DNA from: Prorocentrum cordatum
Taxonomy: Eukaryota > Sar > Dinophyceae > Prorocentrales > Prorocentraceae
Length of the DNA stretch: 46,000 nt
Direction of reading: 5' to 3'
Assembly (NCBI GenBank): GCA_963575745.1
Contig: CAUYUJ010003392.1
Span: 302,501-348,500 of the forward strand
Part shown: positions 1 through 9,080 of the stretch, piece after piece
Layout: the number at the start of each line of letters is the position of its first letter
How positions within the stretch are numbered: the stretch's first letter is position 1
Made by a program: the position numbers and the translations under genes
Notes under the pieces: model-generated
Told to the model about the DNA's origin: nothing
Database searches by the model: none
What the model saw: the letters and a program-made list of their open reading frames with translations, nothing else

Positions 1-367
1 TTAAGCGGGATTATGCGGATTAAGCCGGATTTCGGACCAGGGCAAAATCAGAATTAGATCTCCCAGGAGTTGCATCCGAACGTCCCCTTCCCCCAGGCAA
101 TCCCCCATTGGTGCAGCCCCTGAATAACAAACCCTCCCCAGCAGGAGGACCCTGGCAGGCCGGAGAGACCGGCGGCGACTCGATGACTCGACTGCCCCGG
201 GCAGCTGGGAAGCATTATTATGAAAGGGCCCTGGGCCACGCACAAAGAAGTACGCACAGATAACAGGACCCCCCATATTTCCCCACATCTTGAGGGCTCC
301 TGCCTTCCCCCCCCCCTGCCATAATCATAGTTTCCCCTAATGCCCTGGGAATCGAGGATTCACTGTG
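1..367. other. Unannotated leading segment
   Basis: No gene, RNA or clear repeat is recognised here. Open frames are short and overlap on both strands, as expected by chance in GC-rich DNA. Confidence 0.5.
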
Positions 368-372
368 TCTGT

Positions 373-585
373 TTTGGACGCCCGAAATGGGTGCCGAAAA
401 AATGGGTACGATGCCCAACAGCAAATGCTGTCCCAAACCAACAGCGGCCGCTGTTGGGCAGGCGGCCTCCCGTCTCGAACGGACACAGGCCGCGGCGGCG
501 TGGACAGCGGATCTTGCTCAGAATGAACAGGAACTGCTGTTGGGCATAGTACCCATTCTTTCAGTACCCATTTCGGGCGTCCTGA
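373..585. mobile_element. Hairpin (MITE-like) element, family S copy 1
   Basis: A 213-bp non-coding element whose two ends are inverted repeats of nearly 50 bp, seen from GGACGCCCGAAATGGGT at the left to ACCCATTTCGGGCGTCC at the right and both continuing inward through GTAC and GCCCAACAGCA. It is flanked by the 5-bp direct repeat TCTGT at 368-372 and 586-590, which fits a target-site duplication. An internal palindrome (AACAGCGGCCGCTGTT) lies near 440-455. Diverged relatives lie at 3741-3905 and 44893-45062. No transposase is encoded, so it must be mobilised in trans if mobile at all. Confidence 0.75.
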
Positions 586-610
586 TCTGTGCATGTTTCT
601 TCCCCTCCCT

Positions 611-828
611 TGGGGGTCCCGAAACGGTGCGGTGACGGACCGTGCGGTGACCTCGAAATCCCCCAAGACCTCACCGCACGGTCCGTCACCGCACGGTCTT
701 GGGACCCCGGAGGCCCCTGTCGCCCGAGACGTCCTCGGAGAGGGACTCGAGTCCCAAAACCGTGCGGTGACCCCGAATCCCCACCGACTCACCGCACGGT
801 GTGGTCACCACCCCGTTTGGGGGCCCCC
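611..828. mobile_element. Multi-hairpin element, family T
   Basis: The ends are imperfect inverted repeats: GGGGGTCCCGAAACGG on the left and the complement of GGGGGCCCCCAAACGGGG on the right. Inside are two hairpins made of the word CCGTGCGGTGA. The first has perfect 24-bp arms at 627-650 and 671-694 around a 20-nt loop; the second has 12-bp arms near 760-801. No flanking duplication was identified and no second copy was seen, so a mobile origin is inferred from structure only. Confidence 0.5.
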
Positions 829-1052
829 GATTCTTCCCCTCCCGGTACGCACCGGGGGCAGCGCGTGTGGCCCGGAGGAGGGGAGGTCGGCGGAGGTGGG
901 CGACGGCACCGGCGGCCAGCGAGCGCCCCCGCCGGGGCGCGGCCCGCGGCTGTGGTGCGCGCAGCACGCGCCTGCGGGCACCACACCGGCCTCCCCGCCA
1001 CTCGCCATCGCTCATTCATGCAGCAACGACATGGCTGTTCGGCCTCCCTCGC
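829..1052. other. GC-rich spacer, nothing recognised
   Basis: Very GC-rich sequence with open frames in several phases. None has a recognisable domain. Confidence 0.4.
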
Positions 1053-1177
1053 CATCGCTCGGACGTCCATTCCCTGTGCTGTTTTCGGTTCCGTGCGTGG
1101 TTTTTTTTGCTGCCGAAAGGATCAAGGATGCTCCTCGATGGTCCTCGCCGAAGGCAAGTGCACACGTCCGAGCGATG
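1053..1177 (+). mobile_element. Hairpin (MITE-like) element, family B copy 1
   Basis: A 125-bp element with 14-bp terminal inverted repeats CATCGCTCGGACGT. The interior contains a T-run and the shared word CTCCTCGATGGTCCTCGCCGA. Further copies are at 21989-22112 and, split by another element, at 39772-40070. The flanking duplication is unclear: GCC flanks two of the copies if the first and last bases of the repeat are excluded. Confidence 0.75.
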
Positions 1178-1179
1178 CC

Positions 1180-1620
1180 AAGCACAGCGGGTGTGCTTCT
1201 GCGACGGCGCCCGCGTGCACCACGGCGCCTGTGCACACCACAGTGCCCTGCAGTCAGCCTAGAACCTGCGCGCACCATGGCGCCACGTCGCCCGTGATGG
1301 GCCAGTTTTCCACCACCACCACCACCAGAGGTTGGAGGGGGGAAGGAGGTGGAGGATGAGGAGGAGGAGGAGTAGGAGGAAGAGGAGGAGGAGGGCCCCC
1401 ATCCCCCTCTCACTCATGGTGGTGGTGGTGGAAAACAAGCCTATAAGCCTGGGTACACTATAGCGCCTCTGTGCACCAGCACCCGCGTGCGCAACAGCGC
1501 CATTGCACACCACAGTGCCTGCGTTCACTGGATTTGGTGTCGTACACCACGGCGCTGGCGCATATCACAGCAGCCGCGTGCACCATACCGTGGCCGTACA
1601 TCGGTCCATGCGCGCACGAA
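1180..1620. repeat. Degenerate GTGCACCAC repeat with inverted CCA/TGG blocks
   Basis: Loose units of about 18-21 bp carry GTGCACCACGGCGCC-like words on both sides of a purine-rich core. AGTTTTCC(ACC)n at about 1302-1329 is mirrored by (GGT)nGGAAAACA at about 1415-1437, so the block could fold into a long stem around the GGAGGA core. No coding signal is evident. Confidence 0.5.
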
Positions 1621-1764
1621 TCGACAACAAAAGTGTGATCAAACAGGTCGTTTCGGCCTGGCCACGCCTCCCTCGTCCTCCCTTCCTCCCAACTCCATCC
1701 CCCCTCCATCTTCTGTCCGTGCGCGACACACCTTGCACTAGAATGAAGAAGACGACGGCAACGA

Positions 1765-1885
1765 GAAAAGGAACGCTACGACGGCGACGCCGACGACGAC
1801 GCCGACGACGACAAAGACGATAATGCCTGCATACCTTCGGGGGCCTCTGGGCCATGTCAGTCGTCGTCGTCGTCCTCCTCATCCT
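1765..1885. repeat. GAC / GTC triplet repeats in inverted orientation
   Basis: GAC-type triplets at about 1775-1825 face GTC-type triplets at about 1858-1877, forming another potential hairpin. TCC-rich sequence follows to about 1960. Confidence 0.5.
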
Positions 1886-1960
1886 CATGTCCCCTCTTCC
1901 TCCTTCCCCTCCTCCTCCTCCTCCATCCCACATACTCCTTCTCTCCCTCCTCCTCCTGAT

Positions 1961-2356
1961 GAGGACCCCTAAAAGGTGCTATGGAAGCTGCAAGAGATTT
2001 ACGCGGCGCGACTCTCATCACGTCACCAAGAAGTCTGGGCACCAGGGGTCTGTGGAGAACCGTGCCAAAAGAGAGTGTGGGGGCGGGCGGCGGCCAGGTC
2101 CGCATCCGTAAAGTTGTCCGCACCTGGTCGAACCTGCTCGCACACGCCAGCCAAGGGTACAAAGGATAGCCCATGGGCTCCACGACCACCTGGGCCTCTC
2201 GCGTCCGCTTTGCAGGCCCCCCTGGCATCGAAGAACCCCTGCGTCGCGACGCCCATCGCCCGATCAAAACGGCGCTGCGTGCCGCTCCTCCGCCAAAAAG
2301 GGGGGGGTCCTCTGCCACGGCACGGGCGGCTGCCGAGCTCCGGTCCATCCGTCTCC
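1961..2356. other. Spacer, nothing recognised
   Basis: Overlapping open frames exist on both strands but none shows a known domain or a clear start context. Confidence 0.35.
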
Positions 2357-2950
2357 CACCTCCTCCTCCTCCTCCTCCTCCTCCTCCTCCTCCTCCTCCT
2401 TACGACCCAAGACTCCCCTCCATCCGCTCCCGTCCAGTACTCCCCTTGAGGGGGAGGGTGGAGAAAGGACAGAAAGCGCCGAAGGGAGGGAGATGCGGAG
2501 ATCGGGGAAGGGGTGTGGAAAGAGGGAGGGAAGGAGGGACGGGCATTGGGAGGGGGGGAGGCGACGGTTGGGAAGGGGGAGGGGGTGCAGATAAGGAGCG
2601 ATGGCAGGGGGAGGGAGGGTGGGGAAGGGGGGAGGGGGACGAATGGGATGGGGAAGGTGGAGGGAGGGGGAACGGTACAGGGATGGGGAGGGGAGGGTCG
2701 GACGGGGCGGAGACGCGAGTGGGAGGGGAGGGGAGAGACAGAGGGCGGACCCAGGGAAACGACTGCACTGAAGAAGTAAAGACTTCGGCTGCTCCCCCCC
2801 CTCCTCCATCCTCCTCCTCCTCCATCCTCCTCCTCCTCCTCCTCCTCCTCCTCCTCCTCCTCCTCCTCCTCCTTTTTCTCCTCCTCCTCCTCCTCCTTTT
2901 CCTCCTCCTTCTCCTCGTCCGTCTCCTCCTCCTCCTCCTCCTCCCGCCCC
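2357..2950. repeat. Polypyrimidine, polypurine and polypyrimidine tracts in series
   Basis: A pure TCC tract (about 2357-2400) is followed by a roughly 300-base G/A-rich tract on the plus strand (about 2449-2755) and then a second TCC tract (about 2796-2947). The strand asymmetry therefore flips twice within 600 bp. Long low-complexity reading frames (Pro/Ser/Leu or Gly/Glu/Arg) are by-products of the triplets. Confidence 0.85.
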
Positions 2951-3142
2951 CGACGCCCCTGCTGCCGCCGCTGCCCCGCAAGGGGGGCCCGTCCCGTGGC
3001 CACGTGCCGCCCCGGCCGGAGCCTTCCCTCCGAGAGTGCCGCCGAAGGGGCGTCGGAGGGCGTCTCGCTCTCGGCCCTGGCAGGGGTGGGCACGCCCGCA
3101 GTCGGGGGACGCACGGGAACTTACTAACACTGCACGTCCTCC
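2951..3142. other. Spacer with partial local duplication
   Basis: A segment near 3084-3120 (GGCACGCCCGCA followed by GACGCAC) recurs near 3366-3395, suggesting a local duplication that includes the family C start region. Confidence 0.4.
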
Positions 3143-3147
3143 TTGGA

Positions 3148-3316
3148 CTGAGCAGTTTCTCTGGGTGGAGGGCAAAGGGTGAAATCTGAAATGCCGTTTC
3201 GATGGGTGTTCGAGGCTTGAATCTGCAAAAAGCGAGCAACAGAACGGATTGATTTTCCGGGTGCAAAAGCCCATATGGATTTCACCCTGAGCCCTCCACC
3301 CTAAGAAAATGCTCCG
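3148..3316. mobile_element. Hairpin element, family E, with TTGGA duplication
   Basis: A 169-bp element. The left end CTGAGCAGTTTCTCTGGG and the right end (complement of CGGAGCATTTTCTTAGGG) are inverted repeats that continue through GTGGAGGGC and GGTGAAATC for over 35 bp. It is flanked by TTGGA at 3143-3147 and 3317-3321. Two other copies of the host repeat (family C at 3561 and 41278) read ...CC-TTGGA-GGCGCGCG uninterrupted, which supplies the empty target site. Confidence 0.8.
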
Positions 3317-3402
3317 TTGGAGGCGCGCGTCCGACCCGAACGTATAGCAGACCCGTCTTGTCGTAGGCACGCCCGCAATGGGGACGCACAGGGACATGCT
3401 CA
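3317..3402. repeat. Family C fragment (copy 0)
   Basis: The first ~50 bp (TTGGAGGCGCGCGTCC and the following CGACCCGAACGTATAG) match the start of family C at 3561; similarity is then lost. Element E is inserted at its left edge. Confidence 0.6.
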
Positions 3403-3560
3403 TCGGCGGTGGACAAACCTCCCTGTAGTAAATGAAAACGGCCTGGGGCCGAAACCGACGGGCCTGGACCCGCAAAAATGACGGCCGCGAAGCCCTCTCG
3501 CGAGCCGAAACTGGCCAATTCCTTAATCGACGTGTCAGGGTATGAGGTCTGTCCACCCCC
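3403..3560 (+). mobile_element. Degenerate copy of hairpin element family A
   Basis: It aligns with the four well-preserved family A copies: start TCGGCGGTGGACAAACC, interior GGCCTGGGGCCGAAACC and TTAATCGACGTGTCAGGG, end GTCTGTCCACCCCC. It has many substitutions and small deletions and no clean flanking duplication, so it is an old insertion. Confidence 0.65.
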
Positions 3561-3745
3561 TTGGAGGCGCGCGTCCGACCCGAACGTATAGTAGACCCAT
3601 CTTGTAGTAGATCGTTTCCCGGGCAGTGTGGCCAGAAAGTGTCCGCCACGACACATGTACAATATGATGTTTGTCGGTGCGCGCGACGCCCCTGGGGGGG
3701 CGGCGCGCATATAGTAGAAGTATGTTGGCGTGACGCCGAGCAATG
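3561..3745 (+). repeat. Dispersed repeat, family C copy 1
   Basis: It matches the two halves of the repeat at 41278-41425 and 41676-41725. Shared words are GGCGCGCGTCCGACCCGAAC, ATCGTTTCCCGGGCAGTGTG, CGCCACGACACATGTAC and CATATAGTAGAAGTATGTTG. In this copy GGGCG is followed directly by GCGCGCATATAG, the uninterrupted version of the site that holds element D in copy 2. Ends and class are not determined. Confidence 0.7.
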
Positions 3746-3905
3746 GGTACAGAAAATGGGCGCGGCCCGCAACAGCAAGTGACATCCCAAACTGACAGCG
3801 GCCGCAGATGGGTAGGCGGCCTTAGGCCCCTAGTGGGCAATGCCTGCGGCGACGCCGACAACGAACCGTGTTCAAAATGGGCAAAATCTGCTGTCCGTCT
3901 TCGTA
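3741..3905 (+). repeat. Diverged family S copy 2
   Basis: It shares GCAACAGCAAGTG, CCAAACTGACAGCGGCCGC, GGGTAGGCGGCC and CGACGCCGACAACGAACC with the copies at 373 and 44893. The terminal inverted repeats are eroded. Confidence 0.55.
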
Positions 3906-4060
3906 TCCGCTCTCTCCGTAGCCCTCTCTGACCGTACCGCGGAAGCTGGCTTGGACGGCATCTCGCCTCCCCCTACCAACCCCTGCGAGCTCCAAGAGAG
4001 CCACGCGGAGCTCCGCAAGTTGATGTATCTGTTGCGTCTTCTCGACGAACAGCGCTGGGC

Positions 4061-4211
4061 TTAGGTCGGGCATGTCCTCCTGCAGTGGAATTTTGCACGA
4101 CAAAAAATCAAGCAAATCCGCACTACATGCAAGAATAATCAAGAAGTCGTCCCCAGACTCTTTTTGACTATTTGTGCATCTTCCTCCTGTAGAGGGACAA
4201 GCCCGACTTCA
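4061..4211 (+). mobile_element. Hairpin element, family Q copy 1, with 8-bp duplication
   Basis: A 151-bp element with ends TTAGGTCGGGCATGTCC and the complement of TGAAGTCGGGCTTGTCC. It is flanked by CGCTGGGC at 4053-4060 and 4212-4219. The 8-bp duplication and the TAGG-type end recall hAT-superfamily derivatives, but that is inference. Other copies are at 22512 and 31627. Confidence 0.7.
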
Positions 4212-4219
4212 CGCTGGGC

Positions 4220-4625
4220 CGAAAAGGCGCGCAACCGAGTCCCGAAAGGCGTCCAGATTTGTCCTCCCGGGCCGCGCCACGCCCCCTGACCCTCCGCTGG
4301 CCAGCGCTCGGACGCCCCCCCCTCCCCGTGCGCTGCTCGACCCCGCGCGTGCTCACTCCCTCCCCGGGATGCTCCAAGATGCTCCCCGAGATCCCTCGCC
4401 GAGGAAGAACAGATGACACGCGCCCGCGCGATTGCCCAGTCCCCGCCCCCCCTCCATGCAAGGAAACCTGCCAGAGCCCGGAGAGAGACGGCCTCCGGCC
4501 ACCGCCGGATCCCCGCGGCCGCGGGCGTGCGGGGACGGGGCGTGCGCTCTCAGGCGGAGCCGTTGGTGCTGGTGGCCAGGGGCACCAACTTCAGGCCGGC
4601 CTTCGCGATCCAGCCTCCGCCGGCT
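4220..4625. other. Spacer, nothing recognised
   Basis: GC-rich with chance open frames and no recognised gene or repeat. Confidence 0.35.
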
Positions 4626-4882
4626 CTGCGGGAGGAGGAGGAGGAGGAGGAGGAAGAGGAAACGGAGGAGACTGAGGAGGAGGAGGTGAAGGAGGAGGAG
4701 AACGAGGAGGAGAACGAGGAGGAGAACGAGGAGGAGGAGGAGGACGAGGAGGAGGGGGAGAAAGGAGGAGAAAGGAGGAGAACGGAGGAGGAGGAAGGAG
4801 GAGAACGAAGGAGGAGGAGGAGGGGGAGGAGGGGGAGGAGGGGGAGGAGGAGGAGGAGGAGGAGGAGGAGGAAGAGGAGTTG
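4626..4882. repeat. GGA/GAG polypurine tract
   Basis: About 250 bp of GAG/GGA/AGG triplets with scattered GAAC interruptions. It generates poly-Glu and poly-Arg frames on the plus strand and poly-Leu/Ser/Pro frames on the minus strand, none of which should be read as genes. Confidence 0.9.
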
Positions 4883-5024
4883 GAAGGCCGCAAGACCAGT
4901 TATAATAGGAGTCCGCTGGCCTCCCTGTGGGGCCATCAGGCTGCATGGCGGGGGCGTTCCTGCCCACCTGCTCCAGTTCCCGTTCCCAGTCTCGAATGCT
5001 AGAATGTTATGCGTTCTGTCTCAT

Positions 5025-5410
5025 GCTGTGAACTGTTGCTGCCCACGCGAGGGGGGAACCGAAAAGGAACCAGGTGCCGTCCCCGAGTCGCGTTGCCTGA
5101 TTTTCCGGTGGGTCTGGGACTGGAGCAGAACAAAAAAAATGAGGACCGCGCCTCCGAGGCAAGAATCCATGGTAAAGTACGCCAGATTCATGCCCCCGAG
5201 GCCAGAACCCATAACAAATTATACAACACTCGCGCTACCGACGTCAGAATCATTTGGAAATTCCACCATGTTCGCGCTCCCGAGACCAGAATCTCGCGCA
5301 CACTGCGCCAGAGCCCCGTGTAAACTGCACCAGGCTCGTATTCCCTGGGCCATGCCTCCTCGCGAATGACGCCACATTCGCACTCCGGAGGCCAGAATAT
5401 CTGGTAAGTA
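5025..5410 (+). repeat. Composite repeat, family H locus 1 (~43-bp units)
   Basis: It begins with a leader (TGTTGCTGCCCACGCGAGG, then AACCGAAAAGGAACC) and continues as about five to six degenerate 42-45-bp units of the form CGAGGCCAGAATCC...TAAATTAC.CCACATTCGCGCCC. The same leader-plus-units organisation recurs at 33738-34140. Confidence 0.75.
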
Positions 5411-5454
5411 GCACCCCGCAGATACGGATAAGAGTGAGGGGGCGGGCGCGGGGT

Positions 5455-5768
5455 GCGTCGCGGACGGGTCGCGGGCGGGTCGCAGGTAGGTCGCGGGTGG
5501 GTCGCGGGTAGGTCGCGGGATGGGTCGCGGGTGCGTCGCGGGTGGGTCGCGGGCGGGTCGCGGGATTGGTCGCGGGTGGGTCGCGGGTGGGTCGCGGGTG
5601 TGTCGCGGGGTGGGTCTCGGGATGGGTCGCGGGTGGGTCGCGGGCCGGGGTCGCGGGTGGATCGCGGGGTGGAGTGCGGGATGGGTCGCGGGATGGGTCG
5701 CGGGAGGTTCGCGGGGTGGGTCGCGGGTGGGTCGCGGGGTGGGTCGCGGGGTGGGTCGGGGGTGGTCC
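5455..5768 (+). repeat. GTCGCGGGTGG minisatellite (~11-bp units)
   Basis: Roughly 28 units of GTCGCGGGTGG and variants of 8-13 bp. Because 11 is not a multiple of 3, every frame cycles and long spurious frames appear on both strands. A few units of the same motif (complement) occur at 30880-30915. Confidence 0.9.
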
Positions 5769-7430
5769 ACACCGCAGAACCCCACTTCAGCCACGCACCC
5801 AAGGGACAATGAATGACCGTTCGACACCCTACCCTGAGATAGATCCCCTGGCAAGTTGCGCTCAATTCGCGCCCCCAAAGCACAGATGGCCGCAAGCAGT
5901 CGCCGGTCGCACGGAGAGGGCTGCTAATGTAGCGTGAGGTGAGCAACCCAAAGATGTAGCAAAGCTTGCAATAACGGCCCCGACATCTCAATATGGTTTC
6001 CTGATTTCGATCAGTCCAAGCATGATGTTCACAAGATGGCTTCATGACAGCGCCCAGGCACCCAGACGCGGTTCTGATATCTTCATTATGAAAAGGATTG
6101 GGCAGGCGGCAGAGGGCGAATCCCTTTCGGATTAAAAAAAACACAAACAATCAGAACGGCACGAAGTAGAATGCCAGGAAGAAGGATTCTCAGAGCATTT
6201 CTTCGGACAACTTACACTTATAGCATATGCCGCCAACGGAGACGTTGCTTTGCCGTCTGTCGCCGTTTTGTTAACCGCTTCTATTTTGAAGAGACACTTT
6301 TTCGAAAACGGTGAAAAGACTGCCCTGCCGTTTCTGGGGCACATCTTGAAGGGCCCCGGGGAACTAATACACACAAGTCCCGGGGTGTCAAATCTGGTCC
6401 ATATCTCCTGGACTTGCGTCTCCCCCTCCACTTCCCATACTTTCCATGTATTAATCCCCTGGTCGATGAGTGTTTGTGTCAGTGCGTTACTTTCCCTGAC
6501 ATTTCCCGGCCCGATGGTGATGCGGCCCATCCTCAGAGGCAACTTCCAGTAGGTCTCCGCAGGAACGAGCAGTGGCGATTAAGAGCCCAACTGGGGTGCA
6601 ACGAAGCCATATTAGGCCAGACTGAGCGGAGGCCTTCGCCGAATTCGGCTGGACCAAGCAGGATGACACGGGACTGTGCCAGATTGAAACAACATTCGAC
6701 CAACGAAAGCAGGAACAGAGCGGCGATGCTGAATTCAACTTGCGTCCTTCGATGGTGCTGCATCGGAACAGAATGGGCCCAGCTGAATGCGACAAGAAGC
6801 AGACGAGAAAACACCGGGAGCATCGATCGAGCCAGGCCGACCTAAACCGATCGCTGTGGAGAAACCTTCGTTCAGATCGGAGCACGGTCTTGCGCCCCGC
6901 CCCCCCGTGACGCGCCCTGCGGGTGAGCCCCACCCAGGGCTGGACCTTCCGAACAGCCCGAGCTCCTCTGCTTCGGTGAAGCCTGGTGCTCAGGCAGTAG
7001 CGTGGGGCGGTTTGGGAGGTCGGAAAGGGGTGTGGCATCGAGGGGCATGGTGCCAATCGTGGTAATGGCGATGCAGTCTGCGAGACATAACATCGCCATG
7101 TTCCCCTGTACACGAAATTAGCACCACCACCCCTTCATACCATACCCCCTTCCTACCTCCGGAGCGGTGCTCATCGCCTGGAGAATGGAACAAGAACGGT
7201 CGGCGGTTCGACAGAGCAGCGCCCCGTCCTGGCGGCCACTGCTGCGCGAGGACGGAGCGGGAGAAATGAAACAAGAGGCACGCGGACGACGTCAAACGCG
7301 CAGGCGGGAGGCCAGGGCTGGCGGGTTCTGGGCAGCATACTGAGGGCTTTACAATCGGGCAGTGCGCGAGAATCTTGTGCCTGCGTGAAGGGATGCCGCG
7401 TGGGCGTGGTAAGCGGGTGATCGTGCAAAT
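5769..7430. other. Mostly unannotated stretch with a possible family D fragment
   Basis: No host gene is recognised. Around 6300-6345 the words AAAACGGTGAAAAGACTGCC and CTGCCGTTTCTGGGGCAC resemble the right end of element D (41426-41675). The matching left end is absent, so this would be a fragment. Confidence 0.35.
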
Positions 7431-8484
7431 TCGAACGTATGCATGTATACACATATTATATAATCGTGTTGGTACGAGGAGAGCACGGAAGCATGCATGC
7501 AGGCAGGCAAGTCAAAGAAAGAATGGGCGCTCGTGCGGGTGCACGCGCAGTGCGCAAATGCGTCGGCGGGGGCCCGCATCATCCCCCCAGCCTCGAGACG
7601 GAGGCGGGGTTGGGGAGCAGGTAAGGAGGTGGGCCCAGAAATCCGGAGCATTGACCCACTCCCAGAGGACCGGCTTTTCGTCCGATGCCGCGGGTATGCA
7701 CAGGTCTGCCGTCCATCGGACTTGGGGCGAGGAGGCCGTGCAGAGGGAAAGTTCAGCCTGGAATTTCCTCTGCTGTCCCTCGGAGCTCCACCCATCCGCG
7801 AGACCCCGACTGAAGGGCAACGTTAGGGGGGGTGGGCCGAGGGGGGGGGGGGCGGGGGGGGCAGCATTGGCCTGGAATCGGCGACACATCGCCGATGGGT
7901 CGGCGACAGAGTCGGACCTGGGCCAGAAGAGCATTCCTCAAGAACATGCGACCCCCCGTCGGCCAAAACAGACAGATCATGCAAGGGTACCCTCCCGTGG
8001 ATGCACAAGAGTTGGAGGCCTGGAAATGGGCGCCAACACCAACACAGCGTGTTGCCTCCACAGGGGGAAGATGATCATAGATTTCGGTGTTGGTGGTAAT
8101 AGTTCAGTCACCTTGGAAGCCAGAATATTACCACCCTTCACTGAGATCGGGATCTTATTCCCTCGGTGGAAGCGCACAGCCGACATTGGTGGTGGTGTCA
8201 ACCTCTAGGCCTGCGAAAGAACATCCAACACGCACGAAGAACACCAGGGCACCCTCCCCGAACCGTAGCCTCGGCATTCTGCCTCGGTCCGACTGTGGCC
8301 ACGAACAACTAGCGAAACCGAGCACTCCTGGGCGGGGGTTGCGCTCACGCAACCCTCTCGGGGACGAGAGAGGGCTGCGGGCCGATGCCCTCCCCCGGAG
8401 CCCATCCCACCCCACGCGTTGCCTCTGATGTGGCCCCGTCCCCTCGGGGTCCAAGACCCGTTCCCCTCAGGACCCGTTTGCCCC
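7431..8484. other. Spacer with G-run; no gene recognised
   Basis: Contains a short AT-rich patch near 7440-7465 and a nearly pure G tract near 7826-7862. Open frames are chance-like. Confidence 0.35.
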
Positions 8485-9080
8485 ATGAAAGGAGAAAGAG
8501 GAGGCGGAGGTGGAGGAGCGGGAGGAGGAGGAGGGGGGGGGAGGGGGGAGGAGGGAGGAGGCAGGCGAGAAACCGCGCACGCCCGAGATGGTTCCCACGA
8601 GGTCCAGGACCGCTTCCCCCGGACCCCATCCGTGAGCCCCCGGCCCACGGGGGCGAGAGAGCAGCGCGCGGTGGCCGGCGGGGGGGGCGCACCCACTTTG
8701 CCGTCCTTCCCCTTTGCCTGGCGGCGGGCGTCACGGTGAGGGAGGGGGACGGCGTGCTGCAGAGTCTGCGACGGCCTCCTCCTCCCAGCCTCTCCTCCTC
8801 CTCCTCCTCTCCTCCCTCCCCTCCTCCTCCTCCTCCTCCTCCTCCCCTCCTCCTCCTCCTCCTCCCCTCCTCCTCCTCCTCCTCCTCCTCCTCCTCCTCC
8901 TCCTCCTCCTCCTCCTCTCCTCCCCTCCTCCTCCTCCTCCCCTCCTCCTCCTCCTCCTCCTCTCCCTCCTCCTCTTTCCTCCTCTTCCTACATCCTCCTC
9001 ATCACCCCCCCCTCCTCCCTCTCCTCCTCCTCCTCCTCCTCCTCCTCCTCCTCCTCCTCCTCCTTCTCAACCTCCTCCTT
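8485..9080. repeat. GGA tract followed by a long TCC tract
   Basis: A purine-rich block (about 8487-8565) and, after 200 bp of GC-rich sequence, about 290 bp of TCC triplets with CCCC and CTC interruptions (about 8785-9075). The two blocks have opposite strand asymmetry. Confidence 0.85.

Noticed and set aside
2023-3790. Frames of 288-508 codons over TCC/GGA tracts
   Set aside because: Triplet repeats keep several frames open; the residues are runs of Ser/Pro/Leu or Gly/Glu/Arg.
5188-6150. 320-codon minus-strand frame through the 11-bp minisatellite
   Set aside because: Its centre is the RDPPRDPPATHP-type readout of the repeat, and the flanks are family H repeat.
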